From positions 1 to 59,340 of the IMG/VR virus record IMGVR_UViG_3300035670_000235: a DNA stretch of 59,340 nucleotides. One strand, written 5' to 3'. The position numbers and the translations under genes were made by a program. The stretch comes from a virus. Position 1 is the stretch's first letter. Every line of letters begins with the position of its first letter. Positions 7,593 through 15,431 of the stretch are shown piece by piece. The notes beneath the pieces were generated by a model that worked only from the letters and a program-made list of their open reading frames with translations, was not told the origin of the DNA and did not search any database.

Positions 7593-7879
7593 GTGGATTT
7601 AGCGGCGGCATGCAGATTGGCCCTGTCAATGTGTTCACCACGCAAAACCGTGGCTTTACTGCAGAGGAAATTGCAGATAGGGCATTGGATAAGATCATCT
7701 ATGTAGGCGATCAAAGTCATCCGGCCATTATCGAGCAGGCCAAGGCTTACAAGGAACACATCCGCGATGTGCTTATTAAGTACTTGAAAGAAGCTCAGCA
7801 AAGCGAACGCACCACGATTTGTGCCAAGCTCATTTTGCAAGGGCATAGTGATTTGGCAAAGATTATAGGAGAACTCTAG
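7589..7879 (+). CDS. Conserved phage hypothetical in tail module
   Basis: A 96-aa mainly helical protein. The run RGFTAEEIADRALDKIIYVG, followed by a HPAIIEQAKAYKEHIR segment and a GHSDLAKIIGEL end, is a conserved pattern seen in many phage tail modules; no function known to me. It overlaps both neighbours by 1-4 nt, so it is translated as part of a tight structural operon. Confidence 0.72.
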   Translation: MSGFSGGMQIGPVNVFTTQNRGFTAEEIADRALDKIIYVGDQSHPAIIEQAKAYKEHIRDVLIKYLKEAQQSERTTICAKLILQGHSDLAKIIGEL

Positions 7880-8328
7880 TGGCCATCAGCCAAGCAATGG
7901 CGACCAGCTTTAAGGTCGAAATCCTCAACGGTATTCATGCGTTCGGCACGACAGTCGTTCGCGGCTCTACCACTGCCGATACGTTTAAGATTGCACTGTA
8001 CACCTCGTCAGCATCGTTAGACGCTACGACGACGGCGTATTCAGTGACGAACGAAGTGAGCGGTACTGGGTACACTGCGGGCGGCAACACGCTCACGGTA
8101 TCGCAAGTTCCAACATCCAGCGGCACGACGGCCTTCTTGGACTTTGACGACACGACCTGGAGTGCTGCCACGATCACGGCTAATGGCGCCTTAATCTATA
8201 ACAGCACCCAATCTAATAAGGCAGTAGCTGTGCTGGCATTTGGTGGAGATAAGACTTCTACCAACGGCAACTTCACGATTCAGTTCCCTGCCGCCACCGC
8301 TTCTGACGCGATCATTCGCATCGCTTAA
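7879..8328 (+). CDS. Putative tail structural protein
   Basis: A 149-aa beta-rich protein with a GTG start overlapping the preceding stop. Segments FKIALYTSSASLDATTTAYS and VSGTGYTAGGNTLTV are characteristic of a small phage tail/virion family found beside repeat-rich fibre genes. No enzymatic motif. Probably a structural component at the tail tip; inferred from place. Confidence 0.62.
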   Translation: MAISQAMATSFKVEILNGIHAFGTTVVRGSTTADTFKIALYTSSASLDATTTAYSVTNEVSGTGYTAGGNTLTVSQVPTSSGTTAFLDFDDTTWSAATITANGALIYNSTQSNKAVAVLAFGGDKTSTNGNFTIQFPAATASDAIIRIA

Positions 8329-8341
8329 TTAGGTAGCGTCC

Positions 8342-9115
8342 ATGGCCGACGCTATTGTTGCCTTTCAGGGCTGGGGCGCCTCCGGTGTAGGCTGGGGCGA
8401 GCAGGGCTGGGGCGTTGGCTCCGGCTCTAACATCCAAGCTACAGGCGGTGTCGGCACTGTTGGGGTTAACGCCACCGCTGTAACCGGCGTTTCCGGTGAG
8501 GCAGTTCTTGCTGCGGTAGGCGATGAAATTGTTATTGGTGACGCCAACGTACTTTCAGTTGGGGTGCAGGCATCTGGAGCAACTGGCTCCGTTCTAGTAG
8601 TTGCTGAAGCTGTTGTAGTTTTAACTGGGATTGAAGGCGTATCAGCAACAGGATCTGTTGTTGTTGTCGCTGAGTCAATTGTTCCGACCGCTGGGGTGCA
8701 GGGTCAGCTACTGCCCGGTACTGTAGTGGTTGAGGCTGATGCCAATATCAGCGTTACGGAAGTTAACGGAGCAACATCACTAGGCTCCGTCTCTGTTAGC
8801 ACCGACCATATATTCAGCGTTACTGGTGTAACGGCTTTTGGAGAATCAGGCTCTGTTATTGTTTCTGCATCTGCCTCTACTGGGGTTACTGGAGTTCAGG
8901 CAGAAGGCGTCATTGGTTATTACGTCACTTGGAGCCTTGTTGATACCACTCAGATACCCAACTGGTCATCAATTGGCACAACGCAAGTGCCAACGTGGTC
9001 TAGTGTCAGTACCGCGCAAAACCCAAACTGGCAAGATATTAGCGTTACGCAAACACCTGGGTGGAGTAATATGTCTACCGCCCAGTCGCCTAATTGGACG
9101 CAGATTGCTGCATAG
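8342..9115 (+). CDS. Repeat-rich tail protein with W-x10 C-terminal repeats
   Basis: A 257-aa protein. The N-terminus is Trp/Gly-rich (GWGASGVGWGEQGWG), followed by Val/Gly/Ala repeats with a period of about 30 residues (TGVxAxGxxGSVxV type) at residues 35-190. The C-terminal 60 residues are five to six tandem units of 11 residues, each starting with Trp and containing T-Q-x-P-x-W (TWSSVSTAQNPNW and variants). Such repeats form beta-solenoid or extended tail-fibre parts. It precedes the large fibre gene. Function as virion tip or fibre component is inferred. Confidence 0.65.
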   Translation: MADAIVAFQGWGASGVGWGEQGWGVGSGSNIQATGGVGTVGVNATAVTGVSGEAVLAAVGDEIVIGDANVLSVGVQASGATGSVLVVAEAVVVLTGIEGVSATGSVVVVAESIVPTAGVQGQLLPGTVVVEADANISVTEVNGATSLGSVSVSTDHIFSVTGVTAFGESGSVIVSASASTGVTGVQAEGVIGYYVTWSLVDTTQIPNWSSIGTTQVPTWSSVSTAQNPNWQDISVTQTPGWSNMSTAQSPNWTQIAA

Positions 9116-9125
9116 AGGTAATTGA

Positions 9126-11309
9126 ATGGCAACGTACAGCAACCTTGGCATTACGCTGATCACCACAGGTGATGAAAGCGGTACTTGGGGTACCACCACT
9201 AATAGCAACTTCGAGAACATTCTCGATGAGGCTATTGCTGGTGCAGTCACGTACAACATCTCCAGTGATGCCGACTTCACGCTGACGGTCGTTGATGCCA
9301 CCTCTAGCGACGCTCGTCATGCTGTCATCAAGTTTACCTCGACTACGCTCTCCGCTACTCGCACCTGCACGTTCGCCCCCGACACCTTGCAGAAGACTTG
9401 GGTAGTCATTAACGCCACGACCGGCGGGCAGTCCCTTACATTCAAGCAAGGCTCCTCAGGAGCCACCGTCACGGTGCCTAACGGTGAGAGTGCCATTATT
9501 TATTCCGATGGCGCTGGAGCCACCAACGGCGCTATTACGCGCGTTCTGGATAGCTTTACCAACACCAAGATCACGACTGGCACATTGAATGCCACGACCT
9601 TGGATTTGACCAACCTTGAAGTGACAAACATCAAGGCGAAGGATGGTACTGCCGCCCTGACTATTGCCGATAGCACGGGCAAAGTGACTGTCAGTTCGGA
9701 GTTGGCAGTAGACAATCTTAATCTGTCCGGCAATGCCATTACCTCGACCAACAGCAATGGCAATATTGATCTGACTCCAAATGGGACTGGTGAGGTCAAT
9801 ATCACCAAGGTCGATATCGACTCTGGAGCTATCGACGGCACCACCATTGGCGCGAACTCTGCTGCCGCAGGCACCTTTACCACGCTAACCGCCACCACTT
9901 TAGGCGGGGCGTTGAATGCTAACAACCAAGCTATCACTAATGTCAATATTGATTCTGGCGCTATTGACGGTGTAACTCTGGGTACTAACTCTCCAGTTAC
10001 CAATGCTCAGATTGACAATATCAATATCAATGGCAATGCCATTACGTCCACGGACACCAATGGCAACATTGATCTCACGCCTAATGGAACCGGTGAAGTC
10101 AACATCACCAAGGTTGATATTGATGGCGGCGTAATTGATAACGTAACTATTGGTGGCTCCACGGCAGCTGCAGGCACCTTTACGACGGTTTCTGCCACGA
10201 CCGGTAATATCACTAGTGTCAACGCCACGACCGTCGACGCCACTAACGTAGAAGTTACCAATATCAAGGCCAAGGATGGCACGGCTGCCGCTACCATTGC
10301 TGATAGCACCGGCAAGATTACAGTTAGCACAGAACTTGCTGTCGACAATCTTAACCTGTCTGGTAATGCCATTACCTCAACAAACACGAATGGCAATATC
10401 GACCTGACCCCAAACGGGACTGGCGAAGTCAATATTACTAAGGTTGATATTGATTCCGGCACGATTGACGGCACATCTGTTGGAGCAAGCAGCGCATCTA
10501 CTGGCGCATTTACCACCTTGTCCGCAACTGGCAATGTTGATTTTAATGGCGGCACATTTGTATTTAATGATTCTGGCGCAGACAAAGACGCTAGGTTTGA
10601 AGGCGATACTGATACTAATTTGCTATTTTTAGATGCCAGCGCTGATACCGTTTTTGTCGGAACTACTAGCAACACTAATAGCAGCAAGTTGGTTGTTAAC
10701 GGCACAATCAGCGAAACAGTCAGTAGCACCCAATACCTTGTCGCCTCGCAGTACGACATCGGCACTGATCCGAACGAGATCCCGCTGAACCAGTACCTAG
10801 GTGCTTTGGCCTATGTAGACAGCGAATGGGTCGCACCGCAAGTGGGGTCAGGCATCACCGGCGGAACCGGTACGATCTGCAAGACCAGTTTTGCCGTCGA
10901 GGGCGGCGTCAAGAAAATGCAAGTGCTGATTGACCTGACCGGGTTGAACAGCGGCGGCACAGCGGGTGATATTATCGGCGTTAATGGCACGGCGAACCCC
11001 TGCTACATCGCGCAGATTCCAAGCACGTTCACCATCTTGGGCGGCAGGATGACTTGCCTAGAAACTCCGGCTGGCGGCGATACCGACATTGACTTGTATT
11101 CTGCTACCGAAGGAACCGGCGTGGAGGATCAGGCTATCACTGCACTGACTGAAACGCAGATTATCAACGCGGGTACGCAGTCGGCAGGAACGGTGACGTA
11201 TTTCTCCGCTGACCCTGCTGCGAACACGTATTTCTATTTGGTTGGTCAGAGTACATCGAATGCGACGTATACCGCCGGTCGCTTCCTCATTGAAGTTTTT
11301 GGAGCATAA
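9126..11309 (+). CDS. Long tail fibre/spike protein with internal duplications
   Basis: A 727-aa Thr/Ala/Gly/Asn-rich protein. The N-terminal part opens with LGITLITTGDESGTWGTTTN, a motif common at the start of virion-attached fibre proteins. Residues about 160-470 hold two long and one shorter copy of a repeat containing NLNLSGNAITSTN and IDLTPNGTGEVNITKVDID, giving a fibrous shaft. The C-terminal 200 residues are non-repetitive and probably form the tip. Role: host attachment. Ribosome site AGAGG. Confidence 0.78.
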   Translation: MATYSNLGITLITTGDESGTWGTTTNSNFENILDEAIAGAVTYNISSDADFTLTVVDATSSDARHAVIKFTSTTLSATRTCTFAPDTLQKTWVVINATTGGQSLTFKQGSSGATVTVPNGESAIIYSDGAGATNGAITRVLDSFTNTKITTGTLNATTLDLTNLEVTNIKAKDGTAALTIADSTGKVTVSSELAVDNLNLSGNAITSTNSNGNIDLTPNGTGEVNITKVDIDSGAIDGTTIGANSAAAGTFTTLTATTLGGALNANNQAITNVNIDSGAIDGVTLGTNSPVTNAQIDNININGNAITSTDTNGNIDLTPNGTGEVNITKVDIDGGVIDNVTIGGSTAAAGTFTTVSATTGNITSVNATTVDATNVEVTNIKAKDGTAAATIADSTGKITVSTELAVDNLNLSGNAITSTNTNGNIDLTPNGTGEVNITKVDIDSGTIDGTSVGASSASTGAFTTLSATGNVDFNGGTFVFNDSGADKDARFEGDTDTNLLFLDASADTVFVGTTSNTNSSKLVVNGTISETVSSTQYLVASQYDIGTDPNEIPLNQYLGALAYVDSEWVAPQVGSGITGGTGTICKTSFAVEGGVKKMQVLIDLTGLNSGGTAGDIIGVNGTANPCYIAQIPSTFTILGGRMTCLETPAGGDTDIDLYSATEGTGVEDQAITALTETQIINAGTQSAGTVTYFSADPAANTYFYLVGQSTSNATYTAGRFLIEVFGA
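9615..10531 (+). repeat. Internal triplicated coding repeat in fibre gene
   Basis: Two long copies (about 9615-9890 and 10248-10531) and a shorter one (about 10015-10200) encode near-identical shaft modules with GNAITST-GNIDLTPNGTGEVNITKVDID. The DNA differs mainly at third codon positions, so the copies are diverging under protein constraint rather than being fresh duplications. Confidence 0.8.
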
Positions 11310-11312
11310 TTT

Positions 11313-13067
11313 ATGAGTCTCTCATCTAACTTCCCGACAATTCGTCCTTCGCTCCTTCTGGACTTTGCCAACGTCGGCAGACTCGATCCCCGCGTGACCT
11401 TCACCCGCGCTACCACGGCGACGTACTACGATGGCGTAACTACGGCGAAGGCGGAAGAAAATTTGCTGTTGCAGTCGCAAGCCTTAACGACAAGCCCTTG
11501 GACAACAACAAGTTTGAGTGCAGTCGGAAGTAAAACTGCGCCGGATGGAACTGCAACTGCAATAGAAATTACGGCGACAGCAACTAATGGTCGTACTCGT
11601 CAAACGGTGACAGTAGTTTCCGGTCAAACATACACACACTCCATGTTTGTTCGCCGCGTAACAGGGTCGGGAAACGTGACCTTGGCGATATTAGATTCTG
11701 GAGGCACCGCGTTATTTTCAACGGTAATGTCGCTAACTTCGGACTGGCAAAGATTCACAGTCTCGGGAGCGCCAGCGGTAACTTCGATTCAAGCAGGTAT
11801 TATTATCGCCACTAGCACTGATGCGGTTGAAGTCTGGGGCGCCCAACTCGAACAACGCTCCAGCGTCACGGCATACACGGCAACGACAACGCAGGCAATT
11901 ACGAACTACATCCCGGTGCTGCTGACGGCGCAGAATGATGTGCCGCGTTTTGATCACACCCCGACCACAGGTGCGGCGCTGGGGTTGCTGATCGAGGAGC
12001 AGCGGACGAATCTGCTGTTACAGTCGGAAGATTTTAGTACGACTTGGGCAGCAACCGGCGCAACGGTTACTACCAACGCAACGACTGCTCCAAGTGGATC
12101 AGCAACAGCCGATAAGTTGGTAGCAGGTTCTGGGATAACTGTTAGTCCGTCGGCAGTTTCCGCATTTGTGCGGCAAAACATCACAAAGGCTGCGACAGCG
12201 ACCACTTATACTTTTAGCCTTTTTGCAAAAGCCGGTGAATTTAATGCTGTTCGTCTTTTTGCAAGAGATGATGCGACATCGGCAAACAATGCTGCTGTAA
12301 CTGCCTTATTGACTGACGGAACGGTTTTAACAGCAGCGGCTGCTGCTGGAACTTTTACCAATGCGAGCGTAGTCATTACAAATGTTGGCAATGGCTGGTA
12401 TCGAGTCGCTTTGACTTTTACCACTTCAACTGAAACGGCTTTGCGTCTTATTTACGCCGTAGGCGATTCATCCTCAACGACTGGTGATGCAAGCAAGGGC
12501 ATCTTTATCTGGGGCGCACAACTAGAAGTCGGTGCGTTCGCCACTTCCTACATCCCCACAACCACCACCGCGCTGACTCGCAACGCCGATGTCGCCAGCA
12601 TGACGGGGACGAATTTCTCGTCGTGGTATTCGGCAAGTGAGGGGACGATGTTTGGAGAAGCATTTGTTCATACTGCGCCAAACAATGGAAATATCCCATG
12701 TATATTGAGTTTTGATGATGGGACTGCAAATAATCGTATTCAAATTTATCGCGCAAATAATAGCGGCAATCCACATCTGGGATTTGTAGTGGTTTCTGGA
12801 GGTTCAGTTTCAACTATTCGGACAACAGCCTCCACTCAAAGTCAACCCGGAAAAATTGCAGGCGCGTACAAAGTTGATGATTTTGCAGCGTCTGGAAATG
12901 GCAGCACTCCATCTACCGATACGACAGGAACCGTGCCGACGGTAACTCAAGCGCAAATTGGAAACGGTACTGGTTCAGGAATAGTTAATTTGAACGGCTG
13001 GATTGCCCGCCTTGCCTACTACCCAACCCGGCTGCCTAACGCTACGCTGGTTGCGTTAACGAGTTGA
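11313..13067 (+). CDS. Tail fibre/spike protein with two CBM-like jelly-roll repeats
   Basis: A 584-aa protein. After a short head (TRATTATYYDG, shared by phage spike proteins), there are two similar domains at about residues 45-190 and 230-410, each running NLLLQS, then TDRATA-type sequence, a YTxSxFxxx strand, and WGAQLEQ/WGAQLEVG near the end. This is the carbohydrate-binding-like jelly-roll found in phage head or tail spikes. The C-terminal about 150 residues resemble a LamG-like sandwich (IARLAYYPTRLPNATL). Likely receptor-binding. No lyase motif seen. Confidence 0.72.
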   Translation: MSLSSNFPTIRPSLLLDFANVGRLDPRVTFTRATTATYYDGVTTAKAEENLLLQSQALTTSPWTTTSLSAVGSKTAPDGTATAIEITATATNGRTRQTVTVVSGQTYTHSMFVRRVTGSGNVTLAILDSGGTALFSTVMSLTSDWQRFTVSGAPAVTSIQAGIIIATSTDAVEVWGAQLEQRSSVTAYTATTTQAITNYIPVLLTAQNDVPRFDHTPTTGAALGLLIEEQRTNLLLQSEDFSTTWAATGATVTTNATTAPSGSATADKLVAGSGITVSPSAVSAFVRQNITKAATATTYTFSLFAKAGEFNAVRLFARDDATSANNAAVTALLTDGTVLTAAAAAGTFTNASVVITNVGNGWYRVALTFTTSTETALRLIYAVGDSSSTTGDASKGIFIWGAQLEVGAFATSYIPTTTTALTRNADVASMTGTNFSSWYSASEGTMFGEAFVHTAPNNGNIPCILSFDDGTANNRIQIYRANNSGNPHLGFVVVSGGSVSTIRTTASTQSQPGKIAGAYKVDDFAASGNGSTPSTDTTGTVPTVTQAQIGNGTGSGIVNLNGWIARLAYYPTRLPNATLVALTS

Positions 13068-13069
13068 CT

Positions 13070-13690
13070 ATGAGCAAACCACGCTTAAATCTTGTTGGGC
13101 AGCGATTTGGCAAACTTTATGTGATTGCTAGAGTAGAACCGCCAGTTGGAAAAACTAGATTTGTATGTGATTGCGATTGCGGCAATAAAACTGTTGCAAC
13201 TGGCATAGACATCAAATCTGGTAATACAACTTCGTGTGGATGCTTTAAGAAAGTTGTTGGCAAAACTTCTAATCTTAAGCACGGCGGGGCATCTGGAAAG
13301 TTTACTGGCGCGTATAAGGCGTGGCGGTCAATGAAGCAAAGATGCCTAGATAAAAACTGCAAAGCATATTCAGATTACGGCGCAAAAGGCGTTACTGTCT
13401 GCCAACAATGGATTGATTCGTTTGAATCTTTTTTGGCTGATATGGGCGAACGTCCTGATGGCTACAGTTTAGAGCGAATAAATGTTTTTGACGGGTATCA
13501 TCCTGCAAACTGCAAATGGATACCGTTGGCCGAGCAAATTAAGAATCAGCGCAAAACTGTTCGTTACAACGTTAATGGAACAATTATGATTCAAGCAGAC
13601 GCAGCGCGGCATCTTGGGATTAGCCCATCATCGTTGTTGGAGATGCGCCGAAAAGGGCGTTTGCCCAATGGCATAGGATTGCCAGCATGA
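13070..13690 (+). CDS. HNH-type homing endonuclease with zinc fingers and HTH tail
   Basis: A 206-aa protein starting at ATG 13070, 3 nt after the fibre stop. N-terminal GQRFGKLYVI, then Cys33-x-Cys35-x-Cys37 and SCGC near 54-57 (zinc site), HGG, YKAWRSMKQRCLD, YGAKGVTVCQQW, and SLERINVFDGYHPANCKW near 137-155. This is the order seen in a widespread phage HNH endonuclease group; the C-terminal AARHLGISPSSLLEMRRKG looks like a helix-turn-helix DNA-binding tail. It is AT-richer than its neighbours. Likely a mobile gene inserted between fibre and lysis modules. A TTG start at 13064 is possible but less likely. Confidence 0.85.
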   Translation: MSKPRLNLVGQRFGKLYVIARVEPPVGKTRFVCDCDCGNKTVATGIDIKSGNTTSCGCFKKVVGKTSNLKHGGASGKFTGAYKAWRSMKQRCLDKNCKAYSDYGAKGVTVCQQWIDSFESFLADMGERPDGYSLERINVFDGYHPANCKWIPLAEQIKNQRKTVRYNVNGTIMIQADAARHLGISPSSLLEMRRKGRLPNGIGLPA

Positions 13691-13734
13691 CCGATTACCA
13701 TCTCCGCGCTAGTGACGCCACAGCCCTGATTTAG
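13687..13734 (+). pseudogene. 15-codon ORF resembling start of next gene
   Basis: ATG 13687 to TAG 13734 encodes MTDYHLRASDATALI, resembling the N-terminus of the next product (MYTDYYLKFTDEAEA). It overlaps the endonuclease stop (ATGA) and ends 8 nt before the next start. It is likely a remnant of a partial duplication or of a displaced gene left by endonuclease insertion; it could instead be a leader peptide. Confidence 0.4.
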
Positions 13735-13742
13735 GAGCCACC

Positions 13743-14060
13743 ATGTACACCGACTACTATCTGAAATTCACCGACGAAGCAGAAGCCCGCGCTGTGCTGT
13801 ATCGCAAAGAGGGCGTGGTGGAAGCATCCGAAGGCGTGGAAGCGAGCGAAGGCTACGAGGTTCCCAACTTCCGCGCTATCGACCTAATCGGCACGATCTA
13901 CAAGCCGACCGGCAATATGCTTCAGACCGAAGAGGGTGAAGTGGCAGAGATGGCTGCAATCCCCGGCTACCATGTCAACGTGCGCGTAGTGGGCGAAGAT
14001 GCGTCGGCATTAGAGCCGTACCGAATTGTTCCTAATAATCCAGTGAGAGGTTGGGCGTGA
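13743..14060 (+). CDS. Small acidic hypothetical protein before lysis genes
   Basis: A 105-aa protein, MYTDYYLKFTDEAEARAVLY at its start, with a tandem VEASEGVEASEG duplication at residues 25-36 (18-bp DNA repeat) and a beta-type C-terminal half (GYHVNVRVVGEDASALEPY). Proteins opening with this DYYLKFxDExEA pattern are frequent beside fibre genes in phages, possibly as fibre-assembly or tail accessory factors; function unknown. Good ribosome site TTAGGAGCC. Confidence 0.68.
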   Translation: MYTDYYLKFTDEAEARAVLYRKEGVVEASEGVEASEGYEVPNFRAIDLIGTIYKPTGNMLQTEEGEVAEMAAIPGYHVNVRVVGEDASALEPYRIVPNNPVRGWA

Positions 14061-14061
14061 C

Positions 14062-14283
14062 ATGGAATTGCAGGTTCTCTTTAACATCATTGTTGGCGTA
14101 GCTGGCATGTTTGGCGGCTGGATCTTAAACAACATCAGCCAATCTATTCGCACTCTGGACAAAGACGTTCGCAGCATGCCGCTGACCTACGTCACTCAGG
14201 TTCACTACCAACGCGACATTGATGACATCAAGAACATGCTGAGCAAGATCTTTGACAAGCTAGACGAGAAGGCGGACAAGTAA
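14062..14283 (+). CDS. Small membrane protein in lysis cassette
   Basis: A 73-aa protein with one membrane segment at about residues 6-22 (LFNIIVGVAGMFGGWIL) and a charged coiled-coil-like tail ending KIFDKLDEKADK. It begins one base after the upstream stop and ends overlapping the next start. In lysis clusters such proteins may be antiholins or spanin-like accessory proteins; this one lacks a lipobox. The exact role is not determined. Confidence 0.62.
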   Translation: MELQVLFNIIVGVAGMFGGWILNNISQSIRTLDKDVRSMPLTYVTQVHYQRDIDDIKNMLSKIFDKLDEKADK

Positions 14284-14444
14284 TGGAAATGGGGGTTATC
14301 GAAATCCTCATTAAGGCGTGGCCGATATTGCTGGCCATCATTACGCTCATCATTGTTCTGGCAAAGCTGGATCTTCGTGTTGCGGTGCTGGAAGAAAAGA
14401 TGAAGACCCTGTTTGACTTGTTTAACAAGAAGGCGGACAAATGA
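14283..14444 (+). CDS. 53-aa small membrane protein (holin/antiholin-like)
   Basis: A short gene of 53 codons overlapping both neighbours (TAATG at its start, ATGA at its end). One membrane segment at about residues 8-28 (ILIKAWPILLAIITLIIVLAKL) is followed by a coiled-coil-like tail ending LFNKKADK, similar to the end of the preceding gene product (DEKADK). The two may be a paired membrane complex or divergent duplicates. Clear reading-frame context makes it a confident gene. Confidence 0.68.
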   Translation: MEMGVIEILIKAWPILLAIITLIIVLAKLDLRVAVLEEKMKTLFDLFNKKADK

Positions 14445-14650
14445 ATATGGAAGCCAAACTTCGCGGTGCTATTAAATCCCGCATGATGTGGGTCAATGCG
14501 CTGCTGGCGGTGCTGGGCGGTTTGGAGCTACTTGGCTCCCACTTGACTGCTCTGTACGGCACCGAGGTGGCTGCGGCCATTCTGCTTGTTGGCGGTGTGA
14601 CCAACATGGTGCTTCGGTCTATTACCACTTCGGCTCTTGAAGACAAATGA
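14441..14650 (+). CDS. Holin-like protein, two membrane segments
   Basis: A 69-aa protein with membrane segments at about residues 16-34 and 42-58 and an ending SITTSALEDK. The pattern (short basic N-terminus, WVNALLAVLGGLELL, second segment, RSITTxALxDK) is common in phage holin-like proteins encoded just before endolysins. It would form inner-membrane lesions that release or activate the lysin. Confidence 0.68.
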   Translation: MNMEAKLRGAIKSRMMWVNALLAVLGGLELLGSHLTALYGTEVAAAILLVGGVTNMVLRSITTSALEDK

Positions 14651-15039
14651 TCCAAGCGCTGATCCCCACTATCGCGCCGATTCTGGGCAAGGTTGTTAGC
14701 AATCTGTTTCCCGATCCGGAGCAGAAAGCCAAGGCCGAAGCCGAGATGATGAAGGCGTTGCTCGCGCATCAAGCCGAGATAGAGGGGGCAGCGGCTAAGA
14801 TCATTCAAACCGAAGCAGCGTCGCAGCACTGGCTGGCGGCTAACTGGCGACCGCTTACCATGTTGGTTTTTGTGTGCCTAATCGTCGCCCGCTGGTTTGG
14901 GTGGGCAGCGCCGAACCTGTCCGAAGCTGAGTACGTCAAGCTCTGGAGCATCGTCGAGTTTGGACTAGGCGGCTATGTAGTGGGTCGCAGCGTGGAGAAG
15001 ATCGCGCCGTCTATTGCTGACGCCATGAGGAAGCGGTAA
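14647..15039 (+). CDS. Holin of the 3-TM GTA-type family
   Basis: A 130-aa protein. The N-terminal half is an amphipathic helical region (PDPEQKAKAEAEMMKALL), then WLAANWRPLTMLVFVCLIVARW as first clear membrane segment, and a second with GLGGYVVGRSVEK near the end. The WxAxxWRPxxM...GGYxxGRSxEK pattern is that of the GTA-type holin family. Overlaps both neighbours, directly ahead of the endopeptidase. Confidence 0.8.
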   Translation: MIQALIPTIAPILGKVVSNLFPDPEQKAKAEAEMMKALLAHQAEIEGAAAKIIQTEAASQHWLAANWRPLTMLVFVCLIVARWFGWAAPNLSEAEYVKLWSIVEFGLGGYVVGRSVEKIAPSIADAMRKR

Positions 15040-15410
15040 TGGATTGGAAGTTCTATCCCAACTTTAAAGCCGATGAGTTTAACTGCTCTCACTGCGGCGA
15101 CAACAAAATGACGCCCGAGTTCATGGGTAAGCTTCAGGCTCTGCGTACTGCCTATGGAAAGCCCATGCGCGTGACCTCGGGCTACCGCTGCCCCAAGCAT
15201 CCGATAGAGGCTAAGAAGGCGGCTCCAGGTGCGCATGCTTCTGGGTGTGCCTGCGACATCGGGGTGGAGGGGGCGGACGCCCACAGGCTGCTAAAGCTTG
15301 CCATGGAGATGGGCTTTACCGGCATCGGTGTCCAGCAGAAAGGAGCGGGGCGGTTTATCCATTTAGACACGTTGACCACGGGAGTTAGACCTACCGTTTG
15401 GTCTTATTAA
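15039..15410 (+). CDS. Endolysin, peptidase M15-type (D-Ala endopeptidase/carboxypeptidase)
   Basis: A 123-aa single-domain metallopeptidase that cuts peptide cross-links in peptidoglycan. Zinc ligands are visible as His66 (GAHASG), Asp73 (CACDIG) and His108 (RFIHLD), with the substrate-side SGYRCPKH block at 47-54. This is the M15_3 arrangement. No signal peptide, so release depends on the holins just upstream. Four extra cysteines near the N-terminus (CSHC) may bind metal or form a disulfide. Confidence 0.9.
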   Translation: MDWKFYPNFKADEFNCSHCGDNKMTPEFMGKLQALRTAYGKPMRVTSGYRCPKHPIEAKKAAPGAHASGCACDIGVEGADAHRLLKLAMEMGFTGIGVQQKGAGRFIHLDTLTTGVRPTVWSY

Positions 15411-15431
15411 ACATATCAGGTTGGGGGATGA

